DNA of 64,000 nt, taken from contig NZ_QFDM01000001.1 of assembly GCF_023702065.1 (NCBI RefSeq), forward strand, positions 806,001 to 870,000, given 5' to 3'. Source of the DNA: Methanoculleus oceani. Its GTDB lineage: Archaea; Halobacteriota; Methanomicrobia; Methanomicrobiales; Methanoculleaceae. The notes beneath the pieces are model-generated. The model saw only the letters and a list, made by a program, of their open reading frames with translations. It ran no database searches and was not told the origin of the DNA. A program made the position numbers and the translations under genes. Below are positions 9,433-18,244 of the stretch, piece after piece (positions within the stretch are counted from its first letter, which is position 1; each line of letters opens with the position of its first letter).

Positions 9433-9545
9433 GGCTCGATCTCTGGACGGCGAGATACTCAGTTCAGGTTTGGGGTTTCCGGATAAATACGTTATCTGCG
9501 CTGGTTCCAGCAGGTTCAAATTCATGTAGTGCGAGGATAGGGAGC

Positions 9546-9812
9546 ATGGTTCCCGTTCCTGTTACCCGACCTCCCCGGACCCTCTCTCCCGTCGATGCCG
9601 GCACCCGGGAGAGCGCTCTATGCACGATCGCAAACGTCGGGACCGCGCTCGAAACCCTGCGCGAGGTGAGAAAGCACGTCCGCGGCGACCACAAACGGCG
9701 CCTCGACGATGTCGCGGTGATCCTCCGGGTGGTCGCGCTCGAAGCCCAGGCAACCTACGCGATCACCGATGACGAGGCCCGGGCGTTCATCCGGAACTGC
9801 CGTTCAAGATGA
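9546..9812 (+). CDS. Small hypothetical protein (88 aa)
   Basis: ATG 9546 is preceded by GGATAGGGAG, a reasonable ribosome-binding site, and encodes 88 residues with a Pro/Thr-rich start and a helical second half (LETLREVRKHVRGDHKRRLD, VVALEAQATYAITDDEARAF). No family is recognised. The stop overlaps the 3' end of the convergent DUF885-like gene by 26 bases. Codon use looks like the neighbours, supporting a real gene. Confidence 0.5.
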   Translation: MVPVPVTRPPRTLSPVDAGTRESALCTIANVGTALETLREVRKHVRGDHKRRLDDVAVILRVVALEAQATYAITDDEARAFIRNCRSR

Positions 9813-11040
9813 GGTCGCCGGGCAGCACCGGTTCGGCGAGGACGCGGGCGAAGCGTTCCCACCGGTCCGCCCCATCTCCGACGTAGTCCCGGACGAGCCG
9901 GTAGCCTTCGCTCAGGGCCACCGGGTAGGCCCCGAGTTCCTCAATGACCCGGAGGCGGGCCTCCGCCGTCTCCGGGTCGAGGAGCAGGACGTCCCGGAGG
10001 AGCCCGCACGCGTCCTCACGCGAGAGCGCACCGTCGAGCAAACCCCGGGCCACCCGGGTATTCCCCGAGAAGGTCAGGTCCGTGGCCGCGGTGCTGACGG
10101 CATCCACGAGAGCGGCATCTGCCGGGTCGAACCCGGCCAGCGGGAAGAGGACCTCCTCCCGGAACCGCACCCGTTCAGGGCCGGGAAAGATCATCTCCTC
10201 CCCGAACCGGGCGGCACCTTCTGCGACCGTCGCGAGCGGGACGACCGAGTGCTCGATCCAGCCCCGGGCACGGACGAGGGCCGCCTCCCGGATCGTCCAC
10301 ATGGTGTGGTGGCCGGGGTAGCCCTCGCGGCAGGCGTGGGTGAGGGGCCGGTCGATGGTGACCGGCAGGTCGGCGTTCACCTGAACGAGGCTCGTCCCGT
10401 CGCCGAGGTAGCGGTTATAGGCCTCCCACGGCTTCCCGGTGACGTATGCGACCTCGAGACGTTCTCCCGCCGGGAGCGGCAGGTGTTCTGCAGTCCGGCG
10501 GCGGCTTTCGGCAAATGCGGCTGCAAAGACCCGTTCCAGCCGGTCGGGCGGGATGACGAACGAGTCCATGAACGCCCGGTAGCGCCCGGCAAGGTCGCCG
10601 GTTCCGGGAAGACTGGCATCGAGTGCCGCGTGGAGTTCCTCGTACCAGGCGGGGTCGTCCTCCGGCGGCGGAACCCCGAAGAGCGCCTCCGCCTCGGCAT
10701 CGAAGGCGAGGCTCTTTCCCGCGAGGAGCCCGGCGCGGACTTCGAGCGCCCGGACCATGCCCTGGAGGCAGGCGTGGCGCATGCGCCCGGCGTCCCCCAG
10801 CCGGTCGGGGTCGATCCGGTCCAGGGTCGCGAGGAGGTCGGCGGCGTACCCGGCGATGCGATCCGGCGGGACCGTGACCGTGAGCGCCTCCTCACGCACG
10901 GCCGCCGGACCGAAGTAGGCGTCCACATAGCTCGGGTCGTGCGCGCCTAGCCAGAGCACACACTTGACATAAAACCGTGCGACGGCATCCATATCTCCGG
11001 TATCGGCGGCATTCTCTCCGGTGTGGGTTGAAAACTCCAT
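9787..11040 (-). CDS. DUF885-like metallopeptidase-type protein
   Basis: The 417-residue protein carries HACREGYPGHHTMW, which matches the zinc-site signature of DUF885-type proteins (usually H-E-G-Y-P-G-H-H). Here the residue before EGYPGHH is Arg, so the first His of the usual motif is replaced or displaced. Flanking helices, AYVTGKPWEAYNRYLGDG and AVSTAATDLTFSGNTR, fit a mostly helical hydrolase fold. No signal peptide is seen. A shorter start at ATG 10992 (MDAVARFYV) directly after GGAGAT is possible. Substrate unknown. Confidence 0.6.
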   Translation of the reverse strand: MEFSTHTGENAADTGDMDAVARFYVKCVLWLGAHDPSYVDAYFGPAAVREEALTVTVPPDRIAGYAADLLATLDRIDPDRLGDAGRMRHACLQGMVRALEVRAGLLAGKSLAFDAEAEALFGVPPPEDDPAWYEELHAALDASLPGTGDLAGRYRAFMDSFVIPPDRLERVFAAAFAESRRRTAEHLPLPAGERLEVAYVTGKPWEAYNRYLGDGTSLVQVNADLPVTIDRPLTHACREGYPGHHTMWTIREAALVRARGWIEHSVVPLATVAEGAARFGEEMIFPGPERVRFREEVLFPLAGFDPADAALVDAVSTAATDLTFSGNTRVARGLLDGALSREDACGLLRDVLLLDPETAEARLRVIEELGAYPVALSEGYRLVRDYVGDGADRWERFARVLAEPVLPGDLILNGSSG

Positions 11041-11159
11041 CTATCACGTCTCGGGGAAAACGTGGGCTTCCTGGCTACTTAACCGGCGTGATCTGCATCA
11101 ACTCTTCCCCGGCTCCGCCTGCAGAGGGTTTAACCGGTTCCGCGCCAACCTCTGGTGTG

Positions 11160-11708
11160 ATGAACGAGTCGCTCCGGCAGGTCGTCCACCTCGTCTTCGG
11201 CCTCGGGATCGCGGGATTTGTCCTCTTCTTCGACCGCGACCTCACCCTCTCCGTCCTCATGCTCGCTCTCTTCGTGGGATTCATCCTCTCCGACGCCGTC
11301 TCACGGGGCTACACCGTCCCGGTCGTCTCGGCGTTCATCGCGAGCCTTGAGCGGCGGGATGCCGTCCCGGGCAAAGGAGCCCTCTTCTTCGCGCTCGGAG
11401 CTCTCTTCTCCCTCGTCTTCTTCAGTAAGGAGGTCGCCTTCATCGGGCTCGTGGTGCTCTCGCTCCTCGACAGCGTCACCACCCTCGTCGGCGTCCGGTT
11501 CGGCAGGACCCGGATCTACAACCACAAGTCCCTCGAGGGGACGCTTGCCGGGGTGGCGGTGACGGCGGCCGCCCTCTGTCTCTTCGTCCCGCCGGCGATC
11601 GCCTTCGCGACGGCCGCGGTCACGGCCTTCGCCGAACTGGTGAGCCCCGTCGACGACAACCTCGTCATCCCGGTCGTTGCCTGCCTTGTCCTCACGGTGC
11701 TGCTCTGA
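11160..11708 (+). CDS. Dolichol/polyprenol kinase-type CTP-dependent membrane protein
   Basis: The 182-residue integral membrane protein (about six hydrophobic segments) has the features of the diacylglycerol/polyprenol kinase and phosphatidate cytidylyltransferase superfamily: SLLDSVTTLVGVRFGRTRIYN, NHKSLEGTLAG (the K.xEG element) and FAELVSPVDDNLVIP. In archaea such proteins are thought to phosphorylate isoprenoid alcohols such as dolichol for glycosylation or lipid salvage; the exact substrate is inference. ATG 11160 is preferred because the open frame upstream of it is not membrane-like. Confidence 0.75.
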   Translation: MNESLRQVVHLVFGLGIAGFVLFFDRDLTLSVLMLALFVGFILSDAVSRGYTVPVVSAFIASLERRDAVPGKGALFFALGALFSLVFFSKEVAFIGLVVLSLLDSVTTLVGVRFGRTRIYNHKSLEGTLAGVAVTAAALCLFVPPAIAFATAAVTAFAELVSPVDDNLVIPVVACLVLTVLL

Positions 11709-11783
11709 AGCCGTTGAACCGCCCGGTTCAATTATTGTATAAAAGATCATCCCGAATCTCCCGGTATCCAGAGGTGAAGATCG

Positions 11784-12467
11784 ATGAAACGCATCATTGC
11801 AGCAGTCATGATCGTCTTCCTCCTCCTCCCCGGGTTCGCGGCCGCCGCTTCCGGGAACGGCAGCCCCGGGGGAGAGCAGGTCGGGAACAGCGAGACGAAC
11901 GTAACACCGGGGGGAGAGCAACGGGTGGGGACGGAGGAGAATACGACCCTCCGCGCGGAAGAGAACGTCCCTGACAGGCAACGGGTGAGGACAGGAGAGA
12001 ACGAGACCGCCGGGGACCGGGTGCGGGCTTCGGAGAATACGACCCTCCGGGGGGGAGAGAACGTCCCTGACCGGGACCGGGACCGTGTCCGGCTCGCAGT
12101 CCACGCCCTGCTCGGCGCTGAGAACCGGACCGGCGGCATAGGAGCGAACGTCTCCGCCATCGCCCGGGAGGTTAACAACTCGGTCCAGAAGACCTTCGAA
12201 GCCGAAGAGCAGATCCGGACCCGGCACGGTTTCATACGGTTCCTCTTCGGGGGTGACACGGAAGCCGCCCGGCTGATCGAGGAAGAGGCACAGCAGAACC
12301 GGGAGCGGGGCACGGAACTCCGGCGCCTGATCGAGAACTGCACCTGCGACGACGGAACCCGGGAGATGCTCCGGGAGCAGGTCCGGACGATAGAGCAGGA
12401 GCAGGACCGGCTGAACGCCCTTGCACAAGAGGAGATGCAGAGTCGGGGCCTCTTTTCCTGGCGGTAA
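11784..12467 (+). CDS. Secreted charged coiled-coil protein with short internal repeats
   Basis: The 227-residue product has a clear signal peptide (IIAAVMIVFLLLPGFAAAA), then a low-complexity region with repeated units such as ENTTLRAEENVPDRQRV and ENTTLRGGENVPDRDRD that carry N-x-T/S sequons, then a helical, Glu/Arg-rich second half with INCTCDD-like LIENCTCDDGTREM and a predicted coiled coil ending RTIEQEQDRLNALAQEE. No known family is recognised. Probably extracytoplasmic and possibly N-glycosylated. It is 75 bases after the polyprenol-kinase-type gene. Confidence 0.6.
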   Translation: MKRIIAAVMIVFLLLPGFAAAASGNGSPGGEQVGNSETNVTPGGEQRVGTEENTTLRAEENVPDRQRVRTGENETAGDRVRASENTTLRGGENVPDRDRDRVRLAVHALLGAENRTGGIGANVSAIAREVNNSVQKTFEAEEQIRTRHGFIRFLFGGDTEAARLIEEEAQQNRERGTELRRLIENCTCDDGTREMLREQVRTIEQEQDRLNALAQEEMQSRGLFSWR

Positions 12468-12480
12468 GAAACTCCAACTC

Positions 12481-13533
12481 TTATTCCCGCTCTTTTTGTC
12501 CCCCGCAGAGCGCGAGCCGGTCGCACTCCGGGCAGGTGGTGAAGACCCCGCAGGCGGAACAGTCCTCGCCGGTGCAGGGCTGGACCCTGATAGTGACGCT
12601 CGTCCGGGGGAACTCCTGCCGGACATCGTCTTCCACGCGCTTCACGACCCCGTACGCCTCTTCGAGGGTCGCGGTCCTCGGGACGACCAGGTGGAAATCC
12701 ACGAACCGGTTCGGCCCCGACCGGCGGGTCCGGAGCCGGTGGAAACTGATGACGTTCGTGCAGTGCCCGCTGATGATCTCGCGGATCCGGGCCTCTTCGT
12801 CGGCGGGAAGGCTCCGGTCGACGAGGTCCTCGAACGAGCGCCGGATGAGGTCGAAGGCCGCCCGAAGGATGATGGCGGCGACCGCGAGCGCGACGAGCGA
12901 ATCGAGCACCACGAGACCGGTCAGCCGGATCAGGACGAGCCCGGCCACGACCCCGACGGAGGTGTAGACGTCTGTGCGCAGGTGCCAGGCGTCGCTCTCG
13001 AGCGCGATCGACTCGGTCTTCTTCGCCACTGTCATCAGCCGGGAGGAGACGTAGGTGTTTACCCCGGCCGAAAGGAGCATGACGGCGATACCGAGCCCGA
13101 GCCCCTCGACGTTCAGCGTTCCCTCCCCGCCGAGGAGGTTTCTCACCGCTTCGTTGATGATCAGGGCGGCGGCCGCGAGGATCAGGACCGCCTCGAGGAG
13201 CCCCGATATACTCTCGTACTTCCCGTGCCCGAAGGTATGGCACTCGTCGGGAGGCCGGGCCGACTGCCTGACCGAGAAGTAGGCGATAACTGCGGCAATC
13301 AGGTCGATGGCGGAGTGGATCGCCTCGGATATGATGCCGACCGAGCCGATGGCGAGACCGACGGCCAGCTTCGTCACCACAAGAAGCGTGTTCGATGCGA
13401 CCGAGAGGCGTGCGGTCTTCTCTTTGAGAACACCATCCTGGCCCGAAACATCCCGTTCCCCCGGAACGACCACTCCCATGCTTGATGAGTGTTCGCCCTC
13501 CACCGGGATAGGGTTTGTCGTCCCGGAGGCCAT
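12481..13533 (-). CDS. Cation diffusion facilitator (CDF) metal exporter with Cys-rich tail
   Basis: The 350-residue protein has six hydrophobic segments and CDF metal-site elements: SEAIHSAIDLIAA (H/D in helix 2), HTFGHGKYESISG, and SDAWHLRTDVYTS in helix 5. A cytoplasmic ferredoxin-like domain follows (about residues 240-315). The C-terminus adds a run with six cysteines, CTGEDCSACGVFTTCPEC plus a final Cys, which standard CDF proteins lack and which could bind metal. Family role is proton-coupled export of divalent metals such as Zn, Fe or Mn. The gene ends 14 bases from the convergent secreted-protein gene. Confidence 0.9.
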   Translation of the reverse strand: MASGTTNPIPVEGEHSSSMGVVVPGERDVSGQDGVLKEKTARLSVASNTLLVVTKLAVGLAIGSVGIISEAIHSAIDLIAAVIAYFSVRQSARPPDECHTFGHGKYESISGLLEAVLILAAAALIINEAVRNLLGGEGTLNVEGLGLGIAVMLLSAGVNTYVSSRLMTVAKKTESIALESDAWHLRTDVYTSVGVVAGLVLIRLTGLVVLDSLVALAVAAIILRAAFDLIRRSFEDLVDRSLPADEEARIREIISGHCTNVISFHRLRTRRSGPNRFVDFHLVVPRTATLEEAYGVVKRVEDDVRQEFPRTSVTIRVQPCTGEDCSACGVFTTCPECDRLALCGGQKERE

Positions 13534-13554
13534 TCTCCCGGAGGCAGCCTTCCC

Positions 13555-15054
13555 TCAATCGACCGTGAGAATGATGAGCGAGTCGGTCCCTTCGCGCCCG
13601 GGGGATACCCCTTCGGTGAGCACCACGCGCTCCCCGGGCCCGATAAGCCCCAGGTTCCGGATCGAGTCGAGGATCGCCCCGTGCCAGTACTCCTTCTCGC
13701 TCCGGATCAGGAACGGGCAGACCCCGTAGGAGAACGCCAGGAACTTAAGGGTGCTCGGATTCCGGGTGAACGCGAGGATCCAGGCCTCGGGTTTGAACCG
13801 GGAGATGTTCCGGGGGGTGCTCCCGGAGCGGGTGGGCGTCAGCACGAACCGGATGCCGAGCGCGTCCAGCGCCTCGATGACGTTTAAGGAGACGACGTCG
13901 TTGACGGTGATCATCTCCCGTCCCTTCCCGTGCCTGAAGTAGTCGAGCGGGCCGCACCCTGCGCCGACGCTTGCGCGCTTCTCCTCGGTCGAACGGGCGA
14001 TCTTCGCCATCATCGCGACCGTCTCGACCGGATACTTCCCGATGGACGTCTCCTCGGAGAGCATGACGGCATCCGTCCCGTCGAGGATGGCGTTCGCGAC
14101 GTCGGTCACCTCCGCCCGGGTGGGCCGGATGTTGTCGGTCATCGACATCAGCATCTGGGTGGCAGTGATCGCCGGCCGGCCGAGGATGTTGGCCTTCTGG
14201 ATGATCCGTTTCTGTACAGCGGGAACCTCTTCGATGGGAGTCTGGACCCCGAGGTCGCCCCGGGCAATCATGACCCCGTCGGACTCCCGGAGGATCTCAT
14301 CGAGGTTTGCGAGCGCCTCCTGCCGCTCGATCTTTGCGATCACCCGGATGGATTTCCCGGACCGGGCCGCGTACTCCCGGGCCTTCAGGATATCCTCCGC
14401 CCGCTCGATGAAGGATATGCTGAAGGTGTCGAGCCCCTCGGCAAGCCCGAACTCAATGCACTCGAGGTCGCGGTCGGTCACGGCGCTGACCGCGAGGATC
14501 CCCCCGCCGCCCACGAGGCTCATTCCCTTGCGCGAGAGGAGGGGGCCGCCGATGACCACCGTCGCCCGGACGTCCGTGCCCGCGATCTCGTCGACCCGGA
14601 GCTGGAGGAACCCGTCGCTGAGGAAGATGGTGCTCCCCCCCGAGACCAGCTGTGGAAACTGCTCGAAGTCGACGGGGATCCGGGAAGGGTCGCCCTGCAC
14701 CGGGGCGGGGGTGAGGGTGACGGTCTCCCCCTTGCGAAGTTCCATGGGCTCTTCTGCGAGGTCGCCGATCCGGATCTTCGGTCCCGGGAGGTCGAGCAGG
14801 ATCGTGATGGGGAGCCCGATATCCTCGGCCGCGGCCCGGACGTTCCGTATGTTCTCCCGGTGCTCGTCGAACGTTCCGTGGGAGAGGTTGAGCCGGGCGA
14901 CGTTCATGCCTGCCCGGATCATCCGGACGAGCACCTCCCGGGAGCGGGATGCGGGCCCGATGGTACATACGATCTTTGTTTTATGGTCGGGCAGGCTCAT
15001 CCGCTTCCGTTTCGCCTGCTCCGAGATCTGCTGCAGCACCTCTTCGAGCATCAT
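13555..15054 (-). CDS. pyk: Pyruvate kinase
   Basis: The protein contains TKIVCTIGPASRS, MNVARLNLSHG, the substrate/metal region VMIARGDLGVQ and the signature AITATQMLMSMTDN with RAEVTDVANAILDGTDAVML. The length (499 aa from ATG 15054) is usual for the family. It converts phosphoenolpyruvate and ADP to pyruvate and ATP in the cytoplasm. ATG 15054 follows a GAGGG at suitable distance; the family-like core begins at MSLPDHKTK (15000), which is an alternative start. It lies 22 bases from the CDF gene on the same strand. Confidence 0.96.
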   Translation of the reverse strand: MMLEEVLQQISEQAKRKRMSLPDHKTKIVCTIGPASRSREVLVRMIRAGMNVARLNLSHGTFDEHRENIRNVRAAAEDIGLPITILLDLPGPKIRIGDLAEEPMELRKGETVTLTPAPVQGDPSRIPVDFEQFPQLVSGGSTIFLSDGFLQLRVDEIAGTDVRATVVIGGPLLSRKGMSLVGGGGILAVSAVTDRDLECIEFGLAEGLDTFSISFIERAEDILKAREYAARSGKSIRVIAKIERQEALANLDEILRESDGVMIARGDLGVQTPIEEVPAVQKRIIQKANILGRPAITATQMLMSMTDNIRPTRAEVTDVANAILDGTDAVMLSEETSIGKYPVETVAMMAKIARSTEEKRASVGAGCGPLDYFRHGKGREMITVNDVVSLNVIEALDALGIRFVLTPTRSGSTPRNISRFKPEAWILAFTRNPSTLKFLAFSYGVCPFLIRSEKEYWHGAILDSIRNLGLIGPGERVVLTEGVSPGREGTDSLIILTVD

Positions 15055-15167
15055 AGAGTACCCTCGGGTACCGGCACCGGATTAACCTTCGCCCGTGGGG
15101 TTCTGGGGCCCGGAGAATAAATAGCGTGCAGGGGTTAGGAGCCTTTCCGGGGGCAGGTACGCCCCCA

Positions 15168-16373
15168 TCACTCCGGGACGCTCTCCCTGCCGGGTCCGGG
15201 GCTCACCGGCCCCTGCACCGGGGTCGCCTTGAGCGCCCGCCCACTCTCGGCACTGTATTCCCCGATACGGCGATGGACGTGCTCGACCATGCCCCCGGTG
15301 GTGATGATGAGCGAGTTCTCCCCGATGAGGGCTTTTAAGATGCACTTGTCGATGACGCCGTAGGTGTAGTCGAGGAGGATCCGCTCCCGGTTGGCGAACT
15401 CCTTGGCGCGGGTGCCCATCGCCCCGACATGCTCGACCACCCCCTGCTCCACGAGCACTCGAAGCTCGTCGCCGCCGGTCCGGTCGGCGTTGCAGAGGTA
15501 GATCTTCCCGGGCTCGTCCCGGGCCGGGGCGTGGCCGTGCATCTCCCGCTCGATCCGGTCGGTGAACTCGAGTACGCTTTTTGGGGGGACGCCCCGGTCG
15601 ATGACGCCCCGGAGACCGAGCTCGTTGTAGAGGTCGAGGAGGGCGGGCGGTTTCAGGCGTGCGGCCGCGAGGAGGCCGTGGTCCGAGAAGACCTCCTCCG
15701 GAGGCCCCCGGGCGAGGACGCTCCCCCGTTCCATGAGGATGACCGAGTCGGCCCAGCGGTAGGCAAGTTCGACATCGTGCGTCGATATGAGCACCGTCCG
15801 ACCGCCGGAGGCGAGTTCGTCGAGGAGTTCCATCACCTCCTCCGAGCTTGCCGGGTCGAGGGTGTTCGTCGGTTCGTCGAAGACCAGGACCGCCGGCTCC
15901 ATCGCGAGGATACCGGCGATGGCGACCCGTTTCTTCTCGCCCCCGGAGAGGTGGTGGGGCGGCCGCTTCTCGTAGCCCCGGAGTCCGACGTACCCGAGCG
16001 CGTCCCGGACCGCCTGGCGGACGGCGTCGGGGGGGAGGCCGAGGTTCACCGGCCCGAAAGCCACGTCCTGCTCGACGGTCGGGGCGATGATCTGGACGTC
16101 GGGGTTCTGGAAGACGAACCCAACCCGGCGGCGGAGGTCCCGGAGACTCCGGTTGTCGTAGGCAAGCGGCCGGCCGTCGAAGCGCACCTCGCCCGAGGCG
16201 GGCCGGAGCATGCCGTTGAGCATCAGAAGAAGCGTCGACTTCCCGGCGCCGTTCGGGCCGACGAGGGCGGTCTTCGATCCGGCGGCAATCCGGACGCTCA
16301 CCCCGGCAAGCGCGGCGGGGCTGTTCTGGTAGGTGTAGGTGACGTTGTCGGTTTCAAGCAGTGGTGTCGTCAT
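15168..16373 (-). CDS. cbiO: Cobalt/nickel ECF transporter ATPase CbiO with C-terminal extension
   Basis: The 401-residue protein has Walker A GPNGAGKSTLL, signature LSGGEKKRVAIAGIL, Walker B VLVFDEPTN and the H-loop ISTHDVEL. ABC ATPases of this type are about 280 residues. Here some 120 further residues follow, containing GKIYLCNADRTGGDELRVLV and IGENSLIITTGGMVEHVH, with no family I recognise. The start overlaps the stop of cbiQ as ATGA (16370-16373). It energises uptake of Co2+ or Ni2+ through CbiQ/CbiM. Confidence 0.93.
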   Translation of the reverse strand: MTTPLLETDNVTYTYQNSPAALAGVSVRIAAGSKTALVGPNGAGKSTLLLMLNGMLRPASGEVRFDGRPLAYDNRSLRDLRRRVGFVFQNPDVQIIAPTVEQDVAFGPVNLGLPPDAVRQAVRDALGYVGLRGYEKRPPHHLSGGEKKRVAIAGILAMEPAVLVFDEPTNTLDPASSEEVMELLDELASGGRTVLISTHDVELAYRWADSVILMERGSVLARGPPEEVFSDHGLLAAARLKPPALLDLYNELGLRGVIDRGVPPKSVLEFTDRIEREMHGHAPARDEPGKIYLCNADRTGGDELRVLVEQGVVEHVGAMGTRAKEFANRERILLDYTYGVIDKCILKALIGENSLIITTGGMVEHVHRRIGEYSAESGRALKATPVQGPVSPGPGRESVPE

Positions 16374-17146
16374 ACGAGGACCAGACCTCCGGTGGAAAGC
16401 GAGACGCCGAAGACGGCCGAAAGATAGAGAAGGGTCGTTATGATTGCGATGAAGGAGACCGGCCGGGAGTCGCCCGGGATGCCGAGTTTGCCGTCGTAGC
16501 AGCGTGCGTCCATCGCAAGGATCAGGGCCTCGCCGCTCTCCCAGGTCCTGAGGAAGAGGGCTCCTGCGAGCATCCCGGACGACTGCACCGACTCCCGGAA
16601 CCGGCCGTAGCCGAGGCGCATCACCTGCGATCGGTAGATCTGGCCGGCCTCCTCGATGAGGATGAAGATGAACCGATAGGTGAGCATGGCGAGATCGATG
16701 AAGACGGCGGGCACCCGGAGCCTCCTGAGGATATCGAAGACCTCTGTCATCGGCGTCGTGAGCGCGATGAAGTAGAGCGAGCACATGCCCCCAAAGACCC
16801 GGGCGAGGAGGAGGAGGGCGAGGTTCGCGCCGTCCGACGTGACCGCGAGGGGGAGGCCGGGGACCTCGAGAAGCACCGCCCCGCCGGCGGTGATGAAGAG
16901 GATCACGGCGATGCTCATCACCGAAAACGAGACCGGGACGAGGAGAAGCCGGGCGTAGAACCGTGCGGGGATCTTCGCGAGGGCGAGGACGGCGGCGCTC
17001 ATCGAGGCCGCGACGAGCAGGGGGGCGGCAGGATCGGACGACGAGACGCAGAGGAGGATGCTTGAGACCCCGAGAAAGAGTTTGAGGCCCGGGCTCGTCT
17101 GCCGGAGGCCGTTTTGTTGGGCAAAGTCTTCGAGCACCTCGTACAT
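16370..17146 (-). CDS. cbiQ: ECF transporter transmembrane component CbiQ
   Basis: The 258-residue membrane protein has five to six helices and the EcfT/CbiQ features LARVFGGMCSLYFIALT and the coupling-helix region GYGRFRESVQSSGMLAG with LRTWESGEALILAMDARCY. It couples the CbiO ATPase to the substrate-binding CbiM/CbiN. Its 3' end overlaps cbiO by four bases; its start is 39 bases after cbiN. Confidence 0.93.
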   Translation of the reverse strand: MYEVLEDFAQQNGLRQTSPGLKLFLGVSSILLCVSSSDPAAPLLVAASMSAAVLALAKIPARFYARLLLVPVSFSVMSIAVILFITAGGAVLLEVPGLPLAVTSDGANLALLLLARVFGGMCSLYFIALTTPMTEVFDILRRLRVPAVFIDLAMLTYRFIFILIEEAGQIYRSQVMRLGYGRFRESVQSSGMLAGALFLRTWESGEALILAMDARCYDGKLGIPGDSRPVSFIAIITTLLYLSAVFGVSLSTGGLVLV

Positions 17147-17185
17147 TTGCGTTCTCCTATCTGGTTTGCGTGATTACCACAAAAA

Positions 17186-17485
17186 TCAGGCGGTTTTCCT
17201 GCTGCCCTGCCAGTAGCCGAAGACATAGCCGATGATCACGGCGCCGATGGCGGCCTGCAGGGCGAAGAGGAGCGACTCAATCTCGCCGCTCGGGGGTGCC
17301 CAGAAGGGTTCGGTCCAGGGCTCGTAGCCGGAGGCCTCGATGAGGTCGGCGGCCTCGCCGTCGGCACCGCCCCAGGCCTCCTCCCCGTCGCCGAGGCTGG
17401 CCTGGATCGCGGCGTCCTGGAACAGGAAGACTGCGGCAAAGACGATGATGAGCGCGGCGACCGCGATCTCCATACCGTGCTTCAT
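17186..17485 (-). CDS. cbiN: Cobalt transport accessory protein CbiN
   Basis: The 99-residue protein has two membrane helices (about 8-24 and 72-90) flanking an extracytoplasmic loop with GEEAWGGADGEA and YEPWTEPFW, the layout of CbiN, which assists metal loading of CbiM. The start at 17485 (MKHGMEIAV) overlaps the cbiM stop by four bases, so the two are translationally coupled. Confidence 0.92.
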   Translation of the reverse strand: MKHGMEIAVAALIIVFAAVFLFQDAAIQASLGDGEEAWGGADGEAADLIEASGYEPWTEPFWAPPSGEIESLLFALQAAIGAVIIGYVFGYWQGSRKTA

Positions 17486-18174
17486 GCCGCGGCCTCCTGG
17501 AGTTTTTTGACGGTGCTCTCGGAGAGGAGATTCAAACGGGTGAGGATCTCGGGCTTGAGCTGGACGATATACTTGAAGACGAGCATGATGACCGCACCCT
17601 CGACGATGGCGAGCGGGACCTGGGTGACGGCGAATATCGCGGCGAAGGCCGAGAATGCTCCGAGGAATCCGGCGGTTCCCGGGAAGGCGAGGGCGAGCTG
17701 GACCGAGGTGACGACGTAGGTGGAGAGATCGGCAAGGGCTGCGGCGCAAAAGACCGTCGCGTAGGTGTTTGCGCCCGCCCGTGTTCCGGCCTTATAGATG
17801 AGGTAGGCGACGGCGGGCCCCGCGATCCCCATCGAGAAGACGTTCGCCCCGAGGGTGGTGATCCCGCCGTGCGCGAGGAAGACCGCCTGGAAGACGAGGA
17901 CGATCAGCCCGAGAACGGCGGCGATGCAGGGGCCGAAGAGGACGCCGCCAAGCCCCGTCCCCGTGGGGTGGGAGCAGCTCCCGTTGAACGAGGGGAGTTT
18001 GAGCGAGGAGAGAACGAAGACGAAGGCGCCTGCGACCGCAAGGAGCGGCAGGGCTTCCCGTTTCTCCTGTACGAGTTTGTTGAGCTGATACAGTCCGATA
18101 ATAATGAAGGGCAGGGAGACAAGAAACCAGACCTGCCACCAGGGGCTTGGTAAGAATCCTTCCATGATGTGCAT
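17482..18174 (-). CDS. cbiM: Cobalt/nickel ECF substrate-binding membrane protein CbiM
   Basis: The protein starts with the hallmark MHIMEGFLP, whose N-terminal amine, His2 and nearby residues form the metal site in CbiM/NikM proteins. It continues with FNGSCSHPTGTGLGG and LGANVFSMGIAGP, also family signatures. The start is set at 18174 because MHIMEG must be N-terminal; the longer frame to 18210 would destroy the site. It is the first gene of cbiMNQO and is transcribed away from the cobyrinate-type synthase gene. Confidence 0.95.
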   Translation of the reverse strand: MHIMEGFLPSPWWQVWFLVSLPFIIIGLYQLNKLVQEKREALPLLAVAGAFVFVLSSLKLPSFNGSCSHPTGTGLGGVLFGPCIAAVLGLIVLVFQAVFLAHGGITTLGANVFSMGIAGPAVAYLIYKAGTRAGANTYATVFCAAALADLSTYVVTSVQLALAFPGTAGFLGAFSAFAAIFAVTQVPLAIVEGAVIMLVFKYIVQLKPEILTRLNLLSESTVKKLQEAAA

Positions 18175-18210
18175 GATAATTAACCTCAGACTGCCGTGCC
18201 GGCGCGCCAT

Positions 18211-18244
18211 CCAAATTTACTTGTTTTAATGTAAATTAATTTGG
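18211..18244. promoter_or_regulatory. Imperfect palindrome between cbiM and the a,c-diamide synthase gene
   Basis: CCAAATTTAC (18211-18220) is matched on the other side by GTAAATTAATTTGG (18231-18244): an inner AATTTAC/GTAAATT pair and an outer CCAAATT/AATTTGG pair around an AT-rich centre. It sits in the 131-base divergent gap, 36 bases from the CbiM start, and stands out from the GC-rich surroundings. A TATA-like CATATTTATC at 18266-18275 would serve the rightward gene. Interpretation as an operator for a metal-responsive regulator controlling both sides is inference. Confidence 0.5.

Noticed and set aside
11301-12626. Long antisense frames (441 and 603 codons) over the 11.3-13.5 kb region
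   Set aside because: They are low-complexity Arg/Pro/Gly/Asp translations covering genes with signal peptide, membrane and CDF motifs on the other frames.
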